Below, one piece after another: positions 43,996 to 52,035 of a DNA stretch of 64,000 nt. Under the pieces are notes generated by a model that saw only the letters and a program-made list of their open reading frames with translations, was not told where the DNA came from and searched no databases. This DNA is from Flintibacter sp. KGMB00164 (lineage in GTDB: Bacteria; Bacillota; Clostridia; Oscillospirales; Oscillospiraceae): the NCBI RefSeq assembly GCF_008727735.1, contig NZ_CP044227.1:2677001-2741000 (forward strand). The letters run 5' to 3'. The first letter of the stretch is position 1; every line of letters starts with the position of its first letter. The translations under genes and the position numbers were made by a program.

Positions 43996-45855
43996 ATGCC
44001 CCATTATGACTATGACAAAGATTATCCCTTTGCCGCCTTCATCACCAACCTGGGCAAGTACAACGAGGGCGCCCTTGTGGGCGAATGGGTAAAGTTTCCC
44101 ACCACGGCGGAGGAACTGAAAAAGGTCTTTGAACGCATCGGGATCGGTGCGAAAGACGACTTCGGGCAGACCTATGAGGAATGGTTCATCACGGACTACG
44201 ACTGCTATGTGGATGGCCTCTATGACCTGCTGGGCGAGTACGCCAACCTGGACGAGCTGAACTATTTAGCCTCCAAACTGGACGGTATGAGCCAGGATGA
44301 ATATGAGCGGTTCCAGGCGGCCATGGAGATCGGCGACCACACGGGCAGCATCCAGGAACTTATCAACCTGACGGAGAACCTGGACTGCTACGATATTTAC
44401 CCCAACATCCACGATCACGATGATCTGGGCCGGTATTACATCGAGGAACTGGACGCCATGCAGGTGCCGGAGCATCTGTGCAATTACATCGACTATGAGG
44501 CCTACGGACGGGACATCGCCCTGGAGGAAAGCGGCCAGTTCACCGACCTGGGCTATGTGCGGGATACTGGGGATAGTTTCCATGAGTATTACGATGGTGA
44601 GCGCGGTAGCATCCCGGAGGAATACCGGGTGATGACCTTCCAGGACGACATCCCCGAAGAAGAAATTTCGGAATGGGTCATGGACCTTGCCTACGACATG
44701 GACGAGTTTTTCCGGCAGCACGACCCGCAGTATGCCGCCGAGCACCCGGAGGAACACGCGGCAAAGGAAGAAATCTACGAGAACCTTTCTGATTGCCGCA
44801 TTGCCTCTCTGGAAGAAAAGCTGAAGGCGTTGGGCCAGACCCCGGAGGACTACCTTCCCTCCGAGTTGGAGAAGTTCAAGGAGGCTGTGGGCTACGAGGC
44901 ATATTTGGATGTGGACCCGCAGGTGATTCGGGAGGCCATCGAAAACCCGGATCAGTCCCATGTGGACGAGATGCTGGCCTTTGCGGAACAGGCAAACCGG
45001 GAGTATGAGGCGGAGTTGTACGGGCAGCAAGCGGCGCCCACCCCGGATGACCGAGAGACCGGCGAGACGGTGCGGACCCCCAGGGGCACCTTCCATGTGA
45101 CGGATATGAGCCGGGAACAGATGGAGGCGGCTGGATACGGTTTTCACCACGAGTCCGAGGACGGGAAGTATCTCATCATGGCCAACGGAAGCCGCGCCTT
45201 TGCCATCCCCAGTGGAGCCGCCCCCGAACATACCGCGCCGGAGAAGCTGACCGTCCTGGTAGTAGAGCCCATGAAGGAACCCTATGTGAAGAAGATCGAT
45301 CCCGGCCTCCATGCGCTGCAAGCGGAGGTGGGCGGCGATATTGCCGCCTCCTATCCCTTTGACGATCCGGTGGGGCTGGTGCTGAACGACGAAGGCAAGC
45401 TCATCGGCCTGGACCTAAACCGTTCCCTCAGGGACGAGCATGGGGAGATTTACGACATTGTGGCGGGCACCTTCCTGGTGGTGGGCCTGGGGCCGGAAAG
45501 TTTCGCGTCCCTGCCCCCGGACATGATCCAGAAGTACACCGAGCAATTCAAGCGGCCGGAGCTGTTCGCCAGCATCAACGGGCAGATCGTGTCCGTTCCC
45601 GTGGAGCCGGAAAACTCGCTGCGCACGGCGGAAATGACCCTGGAGGACGACTATGGGATGATCGACGGGATCATTAACAACGGCCGCCGTGGGGAAGAAT
45701 TGGAGAAAGCCCAGGCCGAGGCTCGCAGGACCACGCCGGAGAAAAAGCCCTCTATTCGGGAGCGGCTGGAGGACGCAAAACGGGAGTGCGCGGAACGGAA
45801 AAGCCCGGACAAGCCCGCCCCGCAGAAGAATCCACCGGAGCTGGGCAACTTATGA
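43996..45855 (+). CDS. ArdA-DUF3846-DUF4316 fusion, anti-restriction protein
   Basis: 619 residues. Residues ~10-185 match ArdA antirestriction proteins ('FAAFITNLGKYNEGALVGEWV', 'DYDCYVDGLYDLLGEYANLDELN'), which mimic DNA and inhibit type I restriction enzymes; the region is very acidic. A helical acidic middle follows. Residues ~415-530 are DUF3846-like ('LTVLVVEPMKEPYVKKIDPG'), and ~540-565 carry the DUF4316 motif 'LRTAEMTLEDDYGMIDGIIN'. The tail is 'EKKPSIRERLEDAKREC'. It would protect incoming ICE DNA. AAGGAGGTGTCGCT precedes the ATG. Confidence 0.82.
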   Translation: MPHYDYDKDYPFAAFITNLGKYNEGALVGEWVKFPTTAEELKKVFERIGIGAKDDFGQTYEEWFITDYDCYVDGLYDLLGEYANLDELNYLASKLDGMSQDEYERFQAAMEIGDHTGSIQELINLTENLDCYDIYPNIHDHDDLGRYYIEELDAMQVPEHLCNYIDYEAYGRDIALEESGQFTDLGYVRDTGDSFHEYYDGERGSIPEEYRVMTFQDDIPEEEISEWVMDLAYDMDEFFRQHDPQYAAEHPEEHAAKEEIYENLSDCRIASLEEKLKALGQTPEDYLPSELEKFKEAVGYEAYLDVDPQVIREAIENPDQSHVDEMLAFAEQANREYEAELYGQQAAPTPDDRETGETVRTPRGTFHVTDMSREQMEAAGYGFHHESEDGKYLIMANGSRAFAIPSGAAPEHTAPEKLTVLVVEPMKEPYVKKIDPGLHALQAEVGGDIAASYPFDDPVGLVLNDEGKLIGLDLNRSLRDEHGEIYDIVAGTFLVVGLGPESFASLPPDMIQKYTEQFKRPELFASINGQIVSVPVEPENSLRTAEMTLEDDYGMIDGIINNGRRGEELEKAQAEARRTTPEKKPSIRERLEDAKRECAERKSPDKPAPQKNPPELGNL

Positions 45856-46028
45856 GCCGGAGCAAGAAATGGCGTCTGGAATGGGCGTTCTTCCTGGGCG
45901 AGAACGGCAGGCGCCAGTATAACAAGTTCTGTAAGAGCTGCGTTCATCCCTGCAAGCAGAGTTTCCGGGCGGTGGTGGTGTCCTGTCCGCACTATTTTTC
46001 CCGCCGTTCCAAAAAGTGCGGGAATTAG
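45852..46028 (+). CDS. Small cysteine-rich ICE protein
   Basis: 58 residues, basic, with four Cys (KFCKSCVHPCKQSF...VVSCPHYFS) that could bind zinc. The start overlaps the ArdA-fusion stop (ATGA). Similar peptides close the transfer operon in related ICEs. Function unknown. Confidence 0.65.
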   Translation: MSRSKKWRLEWAFFLGENGRRQYNKFCKSCVHPCKQSFRAVVVSCPHYFSRRSKKCGN

Positions 46029-46161
46029 GGTTCAAAATGGGCAAAGAAACAGCCTGTGGCGGCTTTTCCGTGTAGGGGCAGTATGATTTCCCATGTGGGA
46101 CGGCAGGGCGTTTCTATATAGGAAAAACGCCGGGTTTTGACTTTTTTGCAAGTAAAACGAT

Positions 46162-46207
46162 AGCGCCGTCATCGGATCAAAGTGGTCTGATGGCGGCGCT
46201 CTTTTTT
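46162..46207 (+). terminator. Terminator of the transfer operon
   Basis: AGCGCCG.CATC / GATG.CGGCGCT, then CTTTTTT. It closes the transcription unit that begins near 13.5 kb. Confidence 0.85.
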
Positions 46208-46215
46208 ACTAGAGG

Positions 46216-46261
46216 TTGACTCTTATAAGTTACATATTGGCAAAACGACACTTATAAGTGT
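46216..46261 (+). promoter_or_regulatory. Controller-protein boxes of the restriction-modification system
   Basis: TTGACT (46216-46221) is a possible -35. Two CTTATAAG cores lie at 46222-46229 and 46251-46258 (centres 29 bp apart); the second is within the perfect palindrome ACACTTATAAGTGT (46248-46261). Tandem palindromes before a C gene are typical operators of C-protein regulated systems. Confidence 0.65.
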
Positions 46262-46312
46262 TAGCCTCTTTTTCGACTATGAGATATCATCTACATGAAA
46301 GGAGAGGTTCAT

Positions 46313-46561
46313 ATGGAAATTGAAGAGATTTTCGCAAAGAATGTTCGACTCCAAAGAGATCGTCTTGGGCTAACCCAAGAAGAACTGGCCGAGAGATGTT
46401 TCCAAATTGAAGAGGATGCGTTAGCAAACCGATCCTATATCAGTGATATCGAAAATTGTCGTCGCAACATAACACTTGACAAGATTGGAAAACTGGCCAA
46501 AGCCTTGGGCGTACAACCGTATAAACTTTTTCTAACGAAGGATATCGACGAAAAACTATGA
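46313..46561 (+). CDS. Restriction-modification controller (C) protein
   Basis: An 82-residue XRE-type HTH protein: 'NVRLQRDRLGLTQEELAERCF...NRSYISDIENCRRNITLDKIGKLAKALGV'. The size and the 'SYISDIE' recognition helix match C proteins that first activate and then limit their own and the endonuclease gene's transcription, delaying restriction until methylation is complete. It lies 19 nt before the nuclease gene and downstream of the paired palindromes. GGAGAGG precedes the ATG at 46313. Confidence 0.85.
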   Translation: MEIEEIFAKNVRLQRDRLGLTQEELAERCFQIEEDALANRSYISDIENCRRNITLDKIGKLAKALGVQPYKLFLTKDIDEKL

Positions 46562-46580
46562 TGAATGGAGGAATACTAAT

Positions 46581-47666
46581 ATGCCAGCAGTGGATTATGC
46601 TGAAGCTAGACGTGTTTTAAACGAGACTTTTTCCGAAACTCTGCAGCAATGCTCTCCTACAACAATGGAACTGCTAGAAAGATACGAGGATGCGCTAGAC
46701 ATTGTGTTTGAATCGAAAACACAATCTTATAGAGAGGTCTTGTTGGGGTGTGCACTGGTACACATTATTAACCCAACGGTAAACATCCGTTTGCCATATG
46801 TAAAACAAGGTCCCACTGCATTTAATGGAAGGACGCTTGATGAACAAGTAATAAATCCGTTTTTGATGTCTAAGCAAATACCTTGCTCCAAAGGACCTTA
46901 TTTGGCAACTTTTCGGCGGAATGTTAGACTGGATGAATCCACCCGCTCAGGACTTCGTGACCAACATGGATATGATGCTATGCTAATTGTATTGAGTGCG
47001 ATTGAAGCTGCGGATAATGAAAATGACAAAAAGGCATTTCTTTCTTGCCTGCTTAAGAGGTTTATCATTCTTCGCGAGAAGTCAAATATCCAGTTGTCTG
47101 GAATTGCAAGAATGAGTGTGGAACAGTATCAAGTATTTTTGAATACTCTCCTGCATAATCAAAGTGGTGGTCTTTTACCTATGTTAGTTACCATAGCAGT
47201 ATTTCAAACCATTAACGATCAGTATTGCTGTGGGTGGGATATCAACTATCAAGGTATAAATGCTGCAGATGGCGCCACTGGTGCTCCAGGAGACATTACC
47301 ATTTTTAGAAATGGACAGATTGTTAAGGCTATTGAGGTTACTGAACGGCCAATAAGTGAGACGCGAGTTGTCACCACATTTAATACAAAAATTGCTATTA
47401 ACGATGTAAAAGATTACCTTTTTGTCTATACGGCCACTTCCCCTGAGGACGGAGCATACAGCGTTGCTAAAGTGTATTTCGCTCAAGGATATGACATTAA
47501 CTTTATTAAGCTGAGTAATTTTGTCCTTTCAACATTTATTGCAGGAAATATAGAAACACGGCAGAGGTTTACGGACCATATGCTAACGCTTCTTCGACAG
47601 GATAATGTCCCTGCAGCAGTAAAAACCGCGTGGAATGATTCTCTTCAAGAAGTAATTGGAGCATAA
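46581..47666 (+). CDS. Type II restriction endonuclease, possibly SacI family
   Basis: A 361-residue protein between a C protein and a convergent m5C methyltransferase, so almost certainly the endonuclease. A PD-(D/E)xK-like core is visible: 'APGDITIFRNGQ' with Asp238, then 'AIEVTE' with Glu252-Val-Thr254, so Thr stands where Lys is usual. The length and the 'FNGRTLDEQVINPFL...SKGPYLATFRRNV' segment recall the SacI family (GAGCTC), but this is from memory and not certain. AT-rich relative to the transfer genes. AATGGAGGAAT precedes the ATG. Confidence 0.72.
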   Translation: MPAVDYAEARRVLNETFSETLQQCSPTTMELLERYEDALDIVFESKTQSYREVLLGCALVHIINPTVNIRLPYVKQGPTAFNGRTLDEQVINPFLMSKQIPCSKGPYLATFRRNVRLDESTRSGLRDQHGYDAMLIVLSAIEAADNENDKKAFLSCLLKRFIILREKSNIQLSGIARMSVEQYQVFLNTLLHNQSGGLLPMLVTIAVFQTINDQYCCGWDINYQGINAADGATGAPGDITIFRNGQIVKAIEVTERPISETRVVTTFNTKIAINDVKDYLFVYTATSPEDGAYSVAKVYFAQGYDINFIKLSNFVLSTFIAGNIETRQRFTDHMLTLLRQDNVPAAVKTAWNDSLQEVIGA

Positions 47667-47668
47667 AA

Positions 47669-47705
47669 ACAAATGGCCAGTTGGATTGTCCAACCGGCCA
47701 TTTGT
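47669..47705. terminator. Bidirectional terminator between nuclease and methyltransferase
   Basis: ACAAATGGCC..TTGGA / TCCAA..GGCCATTTGT; the T-run lies on the plus side (TTTGTTTATTT), with A/T-rich sequence also on the other. Confidence 0.75.
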
Positions 47706-48761
47706 TTATTTGATTTGGCTTTCTAACTCGATAACTGTTTCTGCAACACATTGGGCCAAATTGCACGGAACAGCATTTCCAATTTGTCGATAGATGGATG
47801 ACTTTCCCCCTAGAAATATATAATCTGGAGGAAAAGTCTGTATTGCAGCAGCTTCCTTAATTGTAAGACGTCGCAAGAAAGAGGGCACCGATACTTCTTG
47901 ATTTAGAGAATTATTTACCAAAGATTCATGGTATTTTTCAACCCAATTTTCAGCAGAAGGATCATGGAGTAACCTTTCATCTACAATAGGGGTCTTGTTT
48001 CCGCCCATTGAGGCAGGCAATGTATTAGCCTGCCCTTCAAAATCGAGAGGTCTTCCCATTCCGTTGAAAAGCATCCCTGCATATGGGGATTTTCTAATAA
48101 CTGGATTTGTGGCCAAAGAGATTTTCGCTGTACAAGAAAGCGGATTTTCGGGAGTTCCTGCAACACCAACACTTAGAAGGCAATCTCTTAATGTCAATCT
48201 TGGTTTCTTTTTGCTTTCAATAATAGAATCAAAAGCATTCTCGATGTTAATATTACTGCTACGTACTCCAATAAAAAAGACGCGTTCTCTTTTTTGTGGA
48301 ACTCCAAAATCAGCAGCATTCAATATTCTGCTAAAGCAGTAATACCCTAATTCTTTTGCACGATCAAAAATTTTATTTCGTACCTGTTTCCAGCGAGCCA
48401 GTTCACCAAGAGCTTTGACATTCTCCATCACAAAAAACTGGGGAGATACCATCTCAACGACATCAAAAAATTCCCAGATCATTGTGCTGCGTTCATCGGT
48501 TGGATCCATTTTTCCTGCCACCGAAAAGCCTTGACATGGGGGGCCACCAAATACCAATTGAATATCTTTACTACTATATTTATAGAGGTCTTTCTTTGCC
48601 TCTCGAATATCAGCATGTTCCACATAGGTATGTGGGTGATTTGCTCTATACGTTTCTACGGCATCAGAATTAAACTCGTTCGCCCAAAGTATGGATACAC
48701 CAGCCCTTTCAAAACCGATATCCATTCCCCCGGCACCCGAAAAAAGAGATATTGCGTTCAC
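47706..48761 (-). CDS. DNA (cytosine-5) methyltransferase of the restriction system
   Basis: A 351-residue m5C methyltransferase with motif I 'SLFSGAGGMDIGFE', catalytic motif IV 'GGPPCQGFSVAGK' (Cys ~77), motif VI 'FVMENVKAL', motif VIII 'QKRERVFFIG', a target-recognition region ('KSPYAGMLFNGMGRPLDFEGQANTL'), and motifs IX-X 'RRLTIKEAAAIQTFPPDY' / 'RQIGNAVP'. It protects host DNA at the site cut by the adjacent nuclease. GTG start with GAGGTGATGAT upstream. Intact, unlike the methyltransferase at 36,696. Confidence 0.92.
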   Translation of the reverse strand: MNAISLFSGAGGMDIGFERAGVSILWANEFNSDAVETYRANHPHTYVEHADIREAKKDLYKYSSKDIQLVFGGPPCQGFSVAGKMDPTDERSTMIWEFFDVVEMVSPQFFVMENVKALGELARWKQVRNKIFDRAKELGYYCFSRILNAADFGVPQKRERVFFIGVRSSNINIENAFDSIIESKKKPRLTLRDCLLSVGVAGTPENPLSCTAKISLATNPVIRKSPYAGMLFNGMGRPLDFEGQANTLPASMGGNKTPIVDERLLHDPSAENWVEKYHESLVNNSLNQEVSVPSFLRRLTIKEAAAIQTFPPDYIFLGGKSSIYRQIGNAVPCNLAQCVAETVIELESQIK

Positions 48762-48913
48762 ATCATCACCTCACAATCTATGATATTGTACCAGTTTTTT
48801 TAGCCGTCTACAAGCCCCCCTGGATTCAAAACTTTCTTGTTGCAATTTGCTTTATATGTCCGAAAGACCCAGGATTCAGCGAACATAAAGTTACAAAAGA
48901 TGTATAGGATTTC

Positions 48914-50263
48914 TTACTCTATGCTATTATCTAGTCGATGTCTCCAAACTTGTTCCATCGAAATATCAAGAACAGCATCCACATTCCTACGGAGGGCATC
49001 GTAATCCTTTTCCTCCCGCTGTATCTTCCGAAGTTCCGTTTGCAGGGCGGTCTTGCGGGCGGCGAGTCCGTCCAGTTCTGCTTTCAGCTTTTCGGCTGAA
49101 GGAAGTCTGGCGAGTCCGACTTTCTTGATCTCCCTGGCTGCCGCCTCGAATAAGATGATCTCGCTCTCAAAACCACGCAGGAATTTTTCCTTGTCCTTTG
49201 ATGCCTTGTATCGGTCATAGACAGGTTTCAGCTTGCGATAAGTGTCGATCTGCTTTCCCAGGAGGGCAAGGTCGGTGATCTGCTGTTCCACATTCCGCAA
49301 GCTCTCCCTTGTGCGGATGGAGGTAGCGGCAACGGCATCGCACCGTTCCACTAATTCCTCATAGGTGCTGATGCCATGTTCAGTGAGAAAGTTCATGGTG
49401 GCGGCCGCCCGTTTCAGATTCTCAATGGTTGCCCACCGCTGGTATCCGGCGCTCTGCTGGGCCTTGATATTGTTCTGAATATCAATGAGCAGGCTGACCT
49501 TCCCACTGCGCTGCCGGGGCTGCCTGGAGGGGCGGGGCCCTCCGGCGATACGAGAGGTAATAGCTTCTTCCGTGTAATCGGAGCCCAGGGTTTTGAGCCG
49601 GGTAAACCGCTCTTGGTCCGGTGCCCTGGCGGAAATATACTTTCCCCGCTTGATCTCGTATCCTTCCCGCTGCAACCGGGCAAGCAAATCTTCCAGGCTA
49701 GAGGACACGGGGATTAGCCGATCGATGACGGCTTTCAGCTTTGCCTTGTAACTGGTGCCGTTCTGCGCGGCCTGATGCTCGATGTAACTCTTGCCCTTAT
49801 CCCGGCCAGGGACGATGACGGACAAGCCGTGTTCTCTGCACAGCCGATCACTGACCCGGCGTATCTCATGGTAGCTGCGCTTGTTGGAGTGGTAGTGCTT
49901 GTGGTCGGTGAAGCTGACCGCATTGAAGATCAGATGATTGTGAATATGCCCTTTATCAATATGGGTGGTAAGTACAAACTCGTACTTGCCACCCAATATT
50001 TCTTTTGCCAACTGCATCCCGATCTCATGGGCTTCCTCTGGCGACACCTCCCCAGGTTCAAAAGCTTGGATCAGGTGGCGGCCCAGGTGTGTGCCCTTGT
50101 CGATGGAATGGCGGCGTGTCCATTCAAATTCAATGTCGGCGGTCTCGGCAGTGCAGCCAAAGGAGGACACCAGCAGCTTTCCGTCCGTCTTGTCGGGATT
50201 GCAGATATAGTCAATGGCCGCTTTCAGCGTTGACTTAATAGGATGCGTCTTTGTAACTGCCAT
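48914..50263 (-). CDS. MOBP-type relaxase of the ICE
   Basis: 449 residues. The relaxase domain (~1-250) has a Tyr in 'AAIDYICNPDKT' (Tyr19), and the metal-binding His triad in 'TTHIDKGHIHNHLIFN' (His101, 106/108, 110); the C-terminal ~180 residues are coiled coil. It nicks the ICE oriT and pilots the strand through the TraG/VirB channel. It starts inside the 3' end of mobC (40-nt overlap). Opposite strand to the transfer operon and far from traG, as in Tn1549-like elements. Confidence 0.9.
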   Translation of the reverse strand: MAVTKTHPIKSTLKAAIDYICNPDKTDGKLLVSSFGCTAETADIEFEWTRRHSIDKGTHLGRHLIQAFEPGEVSPEEAHEIGMQLAKEILGGKYEFVLTTHIDKGHIHNHLIFNAVSFTDHKHYHSNKRSYHEIRRVSDRLCREHGLSVIVPGRDKGKSYIEHQAAQNGTSYKAKLKAVIDRLIPVSSSLEDLLARLQREGYEIKRGKYISARAPDQERFTRLKTLGSDYTEEAITSRIAGGPRPSRQPRQRSGKVSLLIDIQNNIKAQQSAGYQRWATIENLKRAAATMNFLTEHGISTYEELVERCDAVAATSIRTRESLRNVEQQITDLALLGKQIDTYRKLKPVYDRYKASKDKEKFLRGFESEIILFEAAAREIKKVGLARLPSAEKLKAELDGLAARKTALQTELRKIQREEKDYDALRRNVDAVLDISMEQVWRHRLDNSIE

Positions 50264-50553
50264 ATCTGATCCAGCCTTTCCCGGATTTCCTCCATATCGG
50301 CCTGATAGGTGGGGCCTCCGGCATTGACTCGCTTGGCGATCTGATTGATGTTCCGGCCAATGGCGGACAGGAGCTTGTTCATCTCCTTGATATCCCTGGT
50401 GTCCACATAGATGATATATCCGTCAATCGCCATCTTCCGCAGGTAGGCGCCGATCCGCTTTGTATGGAGCTGGGCCATCTTCTGCTCAATTAGGTTGCGT
50501 TCTTCCGCTGTTACCGGGCAGCGCAGGATGATGGGGCGTTTGCGCTTTGCCAT
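50224..50553 (-). CDS. mobC: MobC-family relaxosome protein
   Basis: A 109-residue MobC: basic N-terminus (MAKRKRPIILRCPVTAEERN), ribbon-helix-helix-like region, then 'LLSAIGRNINQIAKRVNAGG' (the MobC signature) and a helical end. It opens the oriT for the relaxase. The ATG at 50553 follows GAAAGGACGG. Overlaps the relaxase gene. Confidence 0.9.
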   Translation of the reverse strand: MAKRKRPIILRCPVTAEERNLIEQKMAQLHTKRIGAYLRKMAIDGYIIYVDTRDIKEMNKLLSAIGRNINQIAKRVNAGGPTYQADMEEIRERLDQIWQLQRRILLSQR

Positions 50554-50582
50554 AGGGTGGCACCGTCCTTTCTGTATAAGGG

Positions 50583-50666
50583 TTTGGGAGTATCCCAAAA
50601 AGCAATTTTGTGTTTAGGGACAAGGGACTCCCTAAAACCAAAATTCGCAAGTGTGGCCACACTTGC
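50583..50666. other. Putative origin of transfer of the ICE
   Basis: Three perfect inverted repeats in 84 bp directly upstream of mobC: TTTGGGA-gta-TCCCAAA (50583-50599), TTTAGGGA-N8-TCCCTAAA (50613-50636) and a 20-bp palindrome GCAAGTGTGG/CCACACTTGC (50647-50666). Such clusters beside mobC and the relaxase gene are typical oriTs. The nic position is not identified. The region 50,554-50,796 contains no gene. Confidence 0.65.
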
Positions 50667-50796
50667 TGTGCTTGCTCTACGCTTCTTCCCCCGTAAATAC
50701 AATGCCGGAAACACCTTTATCTGCCCGCAAAATCTCGGATTTTTCAAAAAGAAAAGGTCAGCAGAGCCGCCCTGGAGAAACGAAAACAGAGGATGC

Positions 50797-51165
50797 TCAC
50801 GCACCCTCTGTTTCATCTGCTGATTTTTCAGTTTTCAGCGCCCCGTCAAGCGCCCCCTCGATGACGGTCAAATACTGCTCTGGACAAAGTTTCAGTTTAT
50901 GGCTGATACGCTGCCGCTGCGCGCTTTCCTCCCGCATGATCTCTGGATTGAAGTACCGTTCCACGGGAAGTCCGCACACTTTGATAAGCTGTATGATAAC
51001 CGGCAAGCTAGGGATCGTACCCTCGTTCTCGATATTTGCGAGATACCGGGAGTCGATGTTGACGATCTCCGCCAATGTCCTGCGCGACAGATGCTTTGCG
51101 CTCCGTGCGGCTTTTACATCGGCACCGAAAGTTTCAAAACCGGGGCAATCTTCAATGTTCGCCAT
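50797..51165 (-). CDS. XRE-family regulator (ICE copy)
   Basis: A 122-residue HTH_3 regulator nearly collinear with the nested-element copy at 18,689: shared 'EDCPGFETFGADVKAAR', 'IPSLPV(M/I)IQLIKVCGLPVERY' and 'FNPEIMREES.QRQR'. The recognition helix differs slightly (IVNIDSRYLANIENEG). Likely controls mobilization or cargo genes through the paired motif upstream. Because the proteins are close, the two elements may cross-regulate. Confidence 0.85.
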   Translation of the reverse strand: MANIEDCPGFETFGADVKAARSAKHLSRRTLAEIVNIDSRYLANIENEGTIPSLPVIIQLIKVCGLPVERYFNPEIMREESAQRQRISHKLKLCPEQYLTVIEGALDGALKTEKSADETEGA

Positions 51166-51187
51166 ATAGCATCACCCACTTACATTG

Positions 51188-51251
51188 TATATTTCATACT
51201 TTGCCCGTGGAATGTTGCTATATGCGTATAAATTACATTTTATAATTCATA
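51188..51251. promoter_or_regulatory. Putative XRE operators (ICE copy)
   Basis: TATATTTCATA (51188-51198) and TATAATTCATA (51241-51251), start-to-start 53 bp, the same as in the nested element. Confidence 0.55.
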
Positions 51252-51263
51252 TTAGAGTAAAAG

Positions 51264-51314
51264 AAAACAGGCCATCAGATTGCAGATGCTACCACAATCT
51301 GATGACCTGTTTTT
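51264..51314 (-). terminator. Terminator of the left padR gene
   Basis: AAAACAGG.CATCAGATTG / CAATCTGATG.CCTGTTTTT; on the minus strand TTTTCTTTT follows. Confidence 0.8.
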
Positions 51315-51320
51315 GTAATT

Positions 51321-51842
51321 TTATTGTTTTGTCAAAGAATTGATCCATGTCTGGATTGCTTCTGCCAATACATATTGCTGATGTAATACGGCCATACCTG
51401 TTGCCGGAATACTGGGTTCGTGTTCCTTCTCTTTTATGTTTTGCTCCAGGTAAGCTTTCAAAGTATCAATATTCTCCTGAATCTCTGCAAGGCACGCTCG
51501 CTGCTTTTCGGCCGGTAAAGAATCCAGATTCACAATAACAGCATTGAAGTCCAAGAAAATGTTTATTGGCTTTGAAGAGATTTCAAACATAAGCCGTTCA
51601 AATTCAGATTCTCCAGCTTCGGTCAGAGAGTAAATTGCCTTTTCCGGCATCTTGCCTTCTTTGACAACTTCGCCCCGGATTAGCCCTTTTTCTTCTAACT
51701 GAATTGCCTTTTTATAGATAGATGGAGTGCTGATTTTTACCCATTTAGAGATGTTCCTGTATTCCACCAGTTTCTGTATATCATAGGCACTCATCGGCTC
51801 TTTTTTTAACATTCCAAGAACAATCAAATCAATGGTAGCCAT
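51321..51842 (-). CDS. PadR-family regulator 1
   Basis: A 173-residue PadR regulator: N-terminal winged helix ('MATIDLIVLGMLKKEPMSAYDIQKLVEYR') and a C-terminal helical dimerisation domain ('SLPAEKQRACLAEIQENI'). PadR proteins repress efflux genes until an inducer, often a phenolic or drug, binds. Divergent from the MATE gene; palindromes ACTATAAATTATAGT lie between them. The ATG at 51842 has GGAAGGGCG upstream. Confidence 0.88.
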   Translation of the reverse strand: MATIDLIVLGMLKKEPMSAYDIQKLVEYRNISKWVKISTPSIYKKAIQLEEKGLIRGEVVKEGKMPEKAIYSLTEAGESEFERLMFEISSKPINIFLDFNAVIVNLDSLPAEKQRACLAEIQENIDTLKAYLEQNIKEKEHEPSIPATGMAVLHQQYVLAEAIQTWINSLTKQ

Positions 51843-51886
51843 GTGGATCACGCCCTTCCGTTCCAGTGCGCATTTTAAATGGAAAC

Positions 51887-51901
51887 ACTATAAATTATAG
51901 T
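51887..51901. promoter_or_regulatory. PadR operator, left gene
   Basis: Perfect palindrome ACTATAAATTATAGT, 45 bp upstream of the padR 1 start. Confidence 0.65.
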
Positions 51902-51942
51902 ATTGGATTTTATAGCCTTTGTCAAGAGTGGGCGATACTCCC

Positions 51943-52000
51943 TTGACAACTACTATAATTTATAGTAGTATAGTCGTTGCAGTATACTATAATTTATACT
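51943..52000 (+). promoter_or_regulatory. MATE promoter with overlapping PadR operators
   Basis: TTGACA (51943-51948), 17-bp spacer, TAGTAT (51966-51971). CTACTATA-att-TATAGTAG (51950-51968) lies between the boxes; AGTATA-N8-TATACT (51981-52000) follows. Binding would block RNA polymerase. Confidence 0.75.
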
Positions 52001-52035
52001 ACTATAATTTATTCTTTTGGGAGGGAGTATTCACA

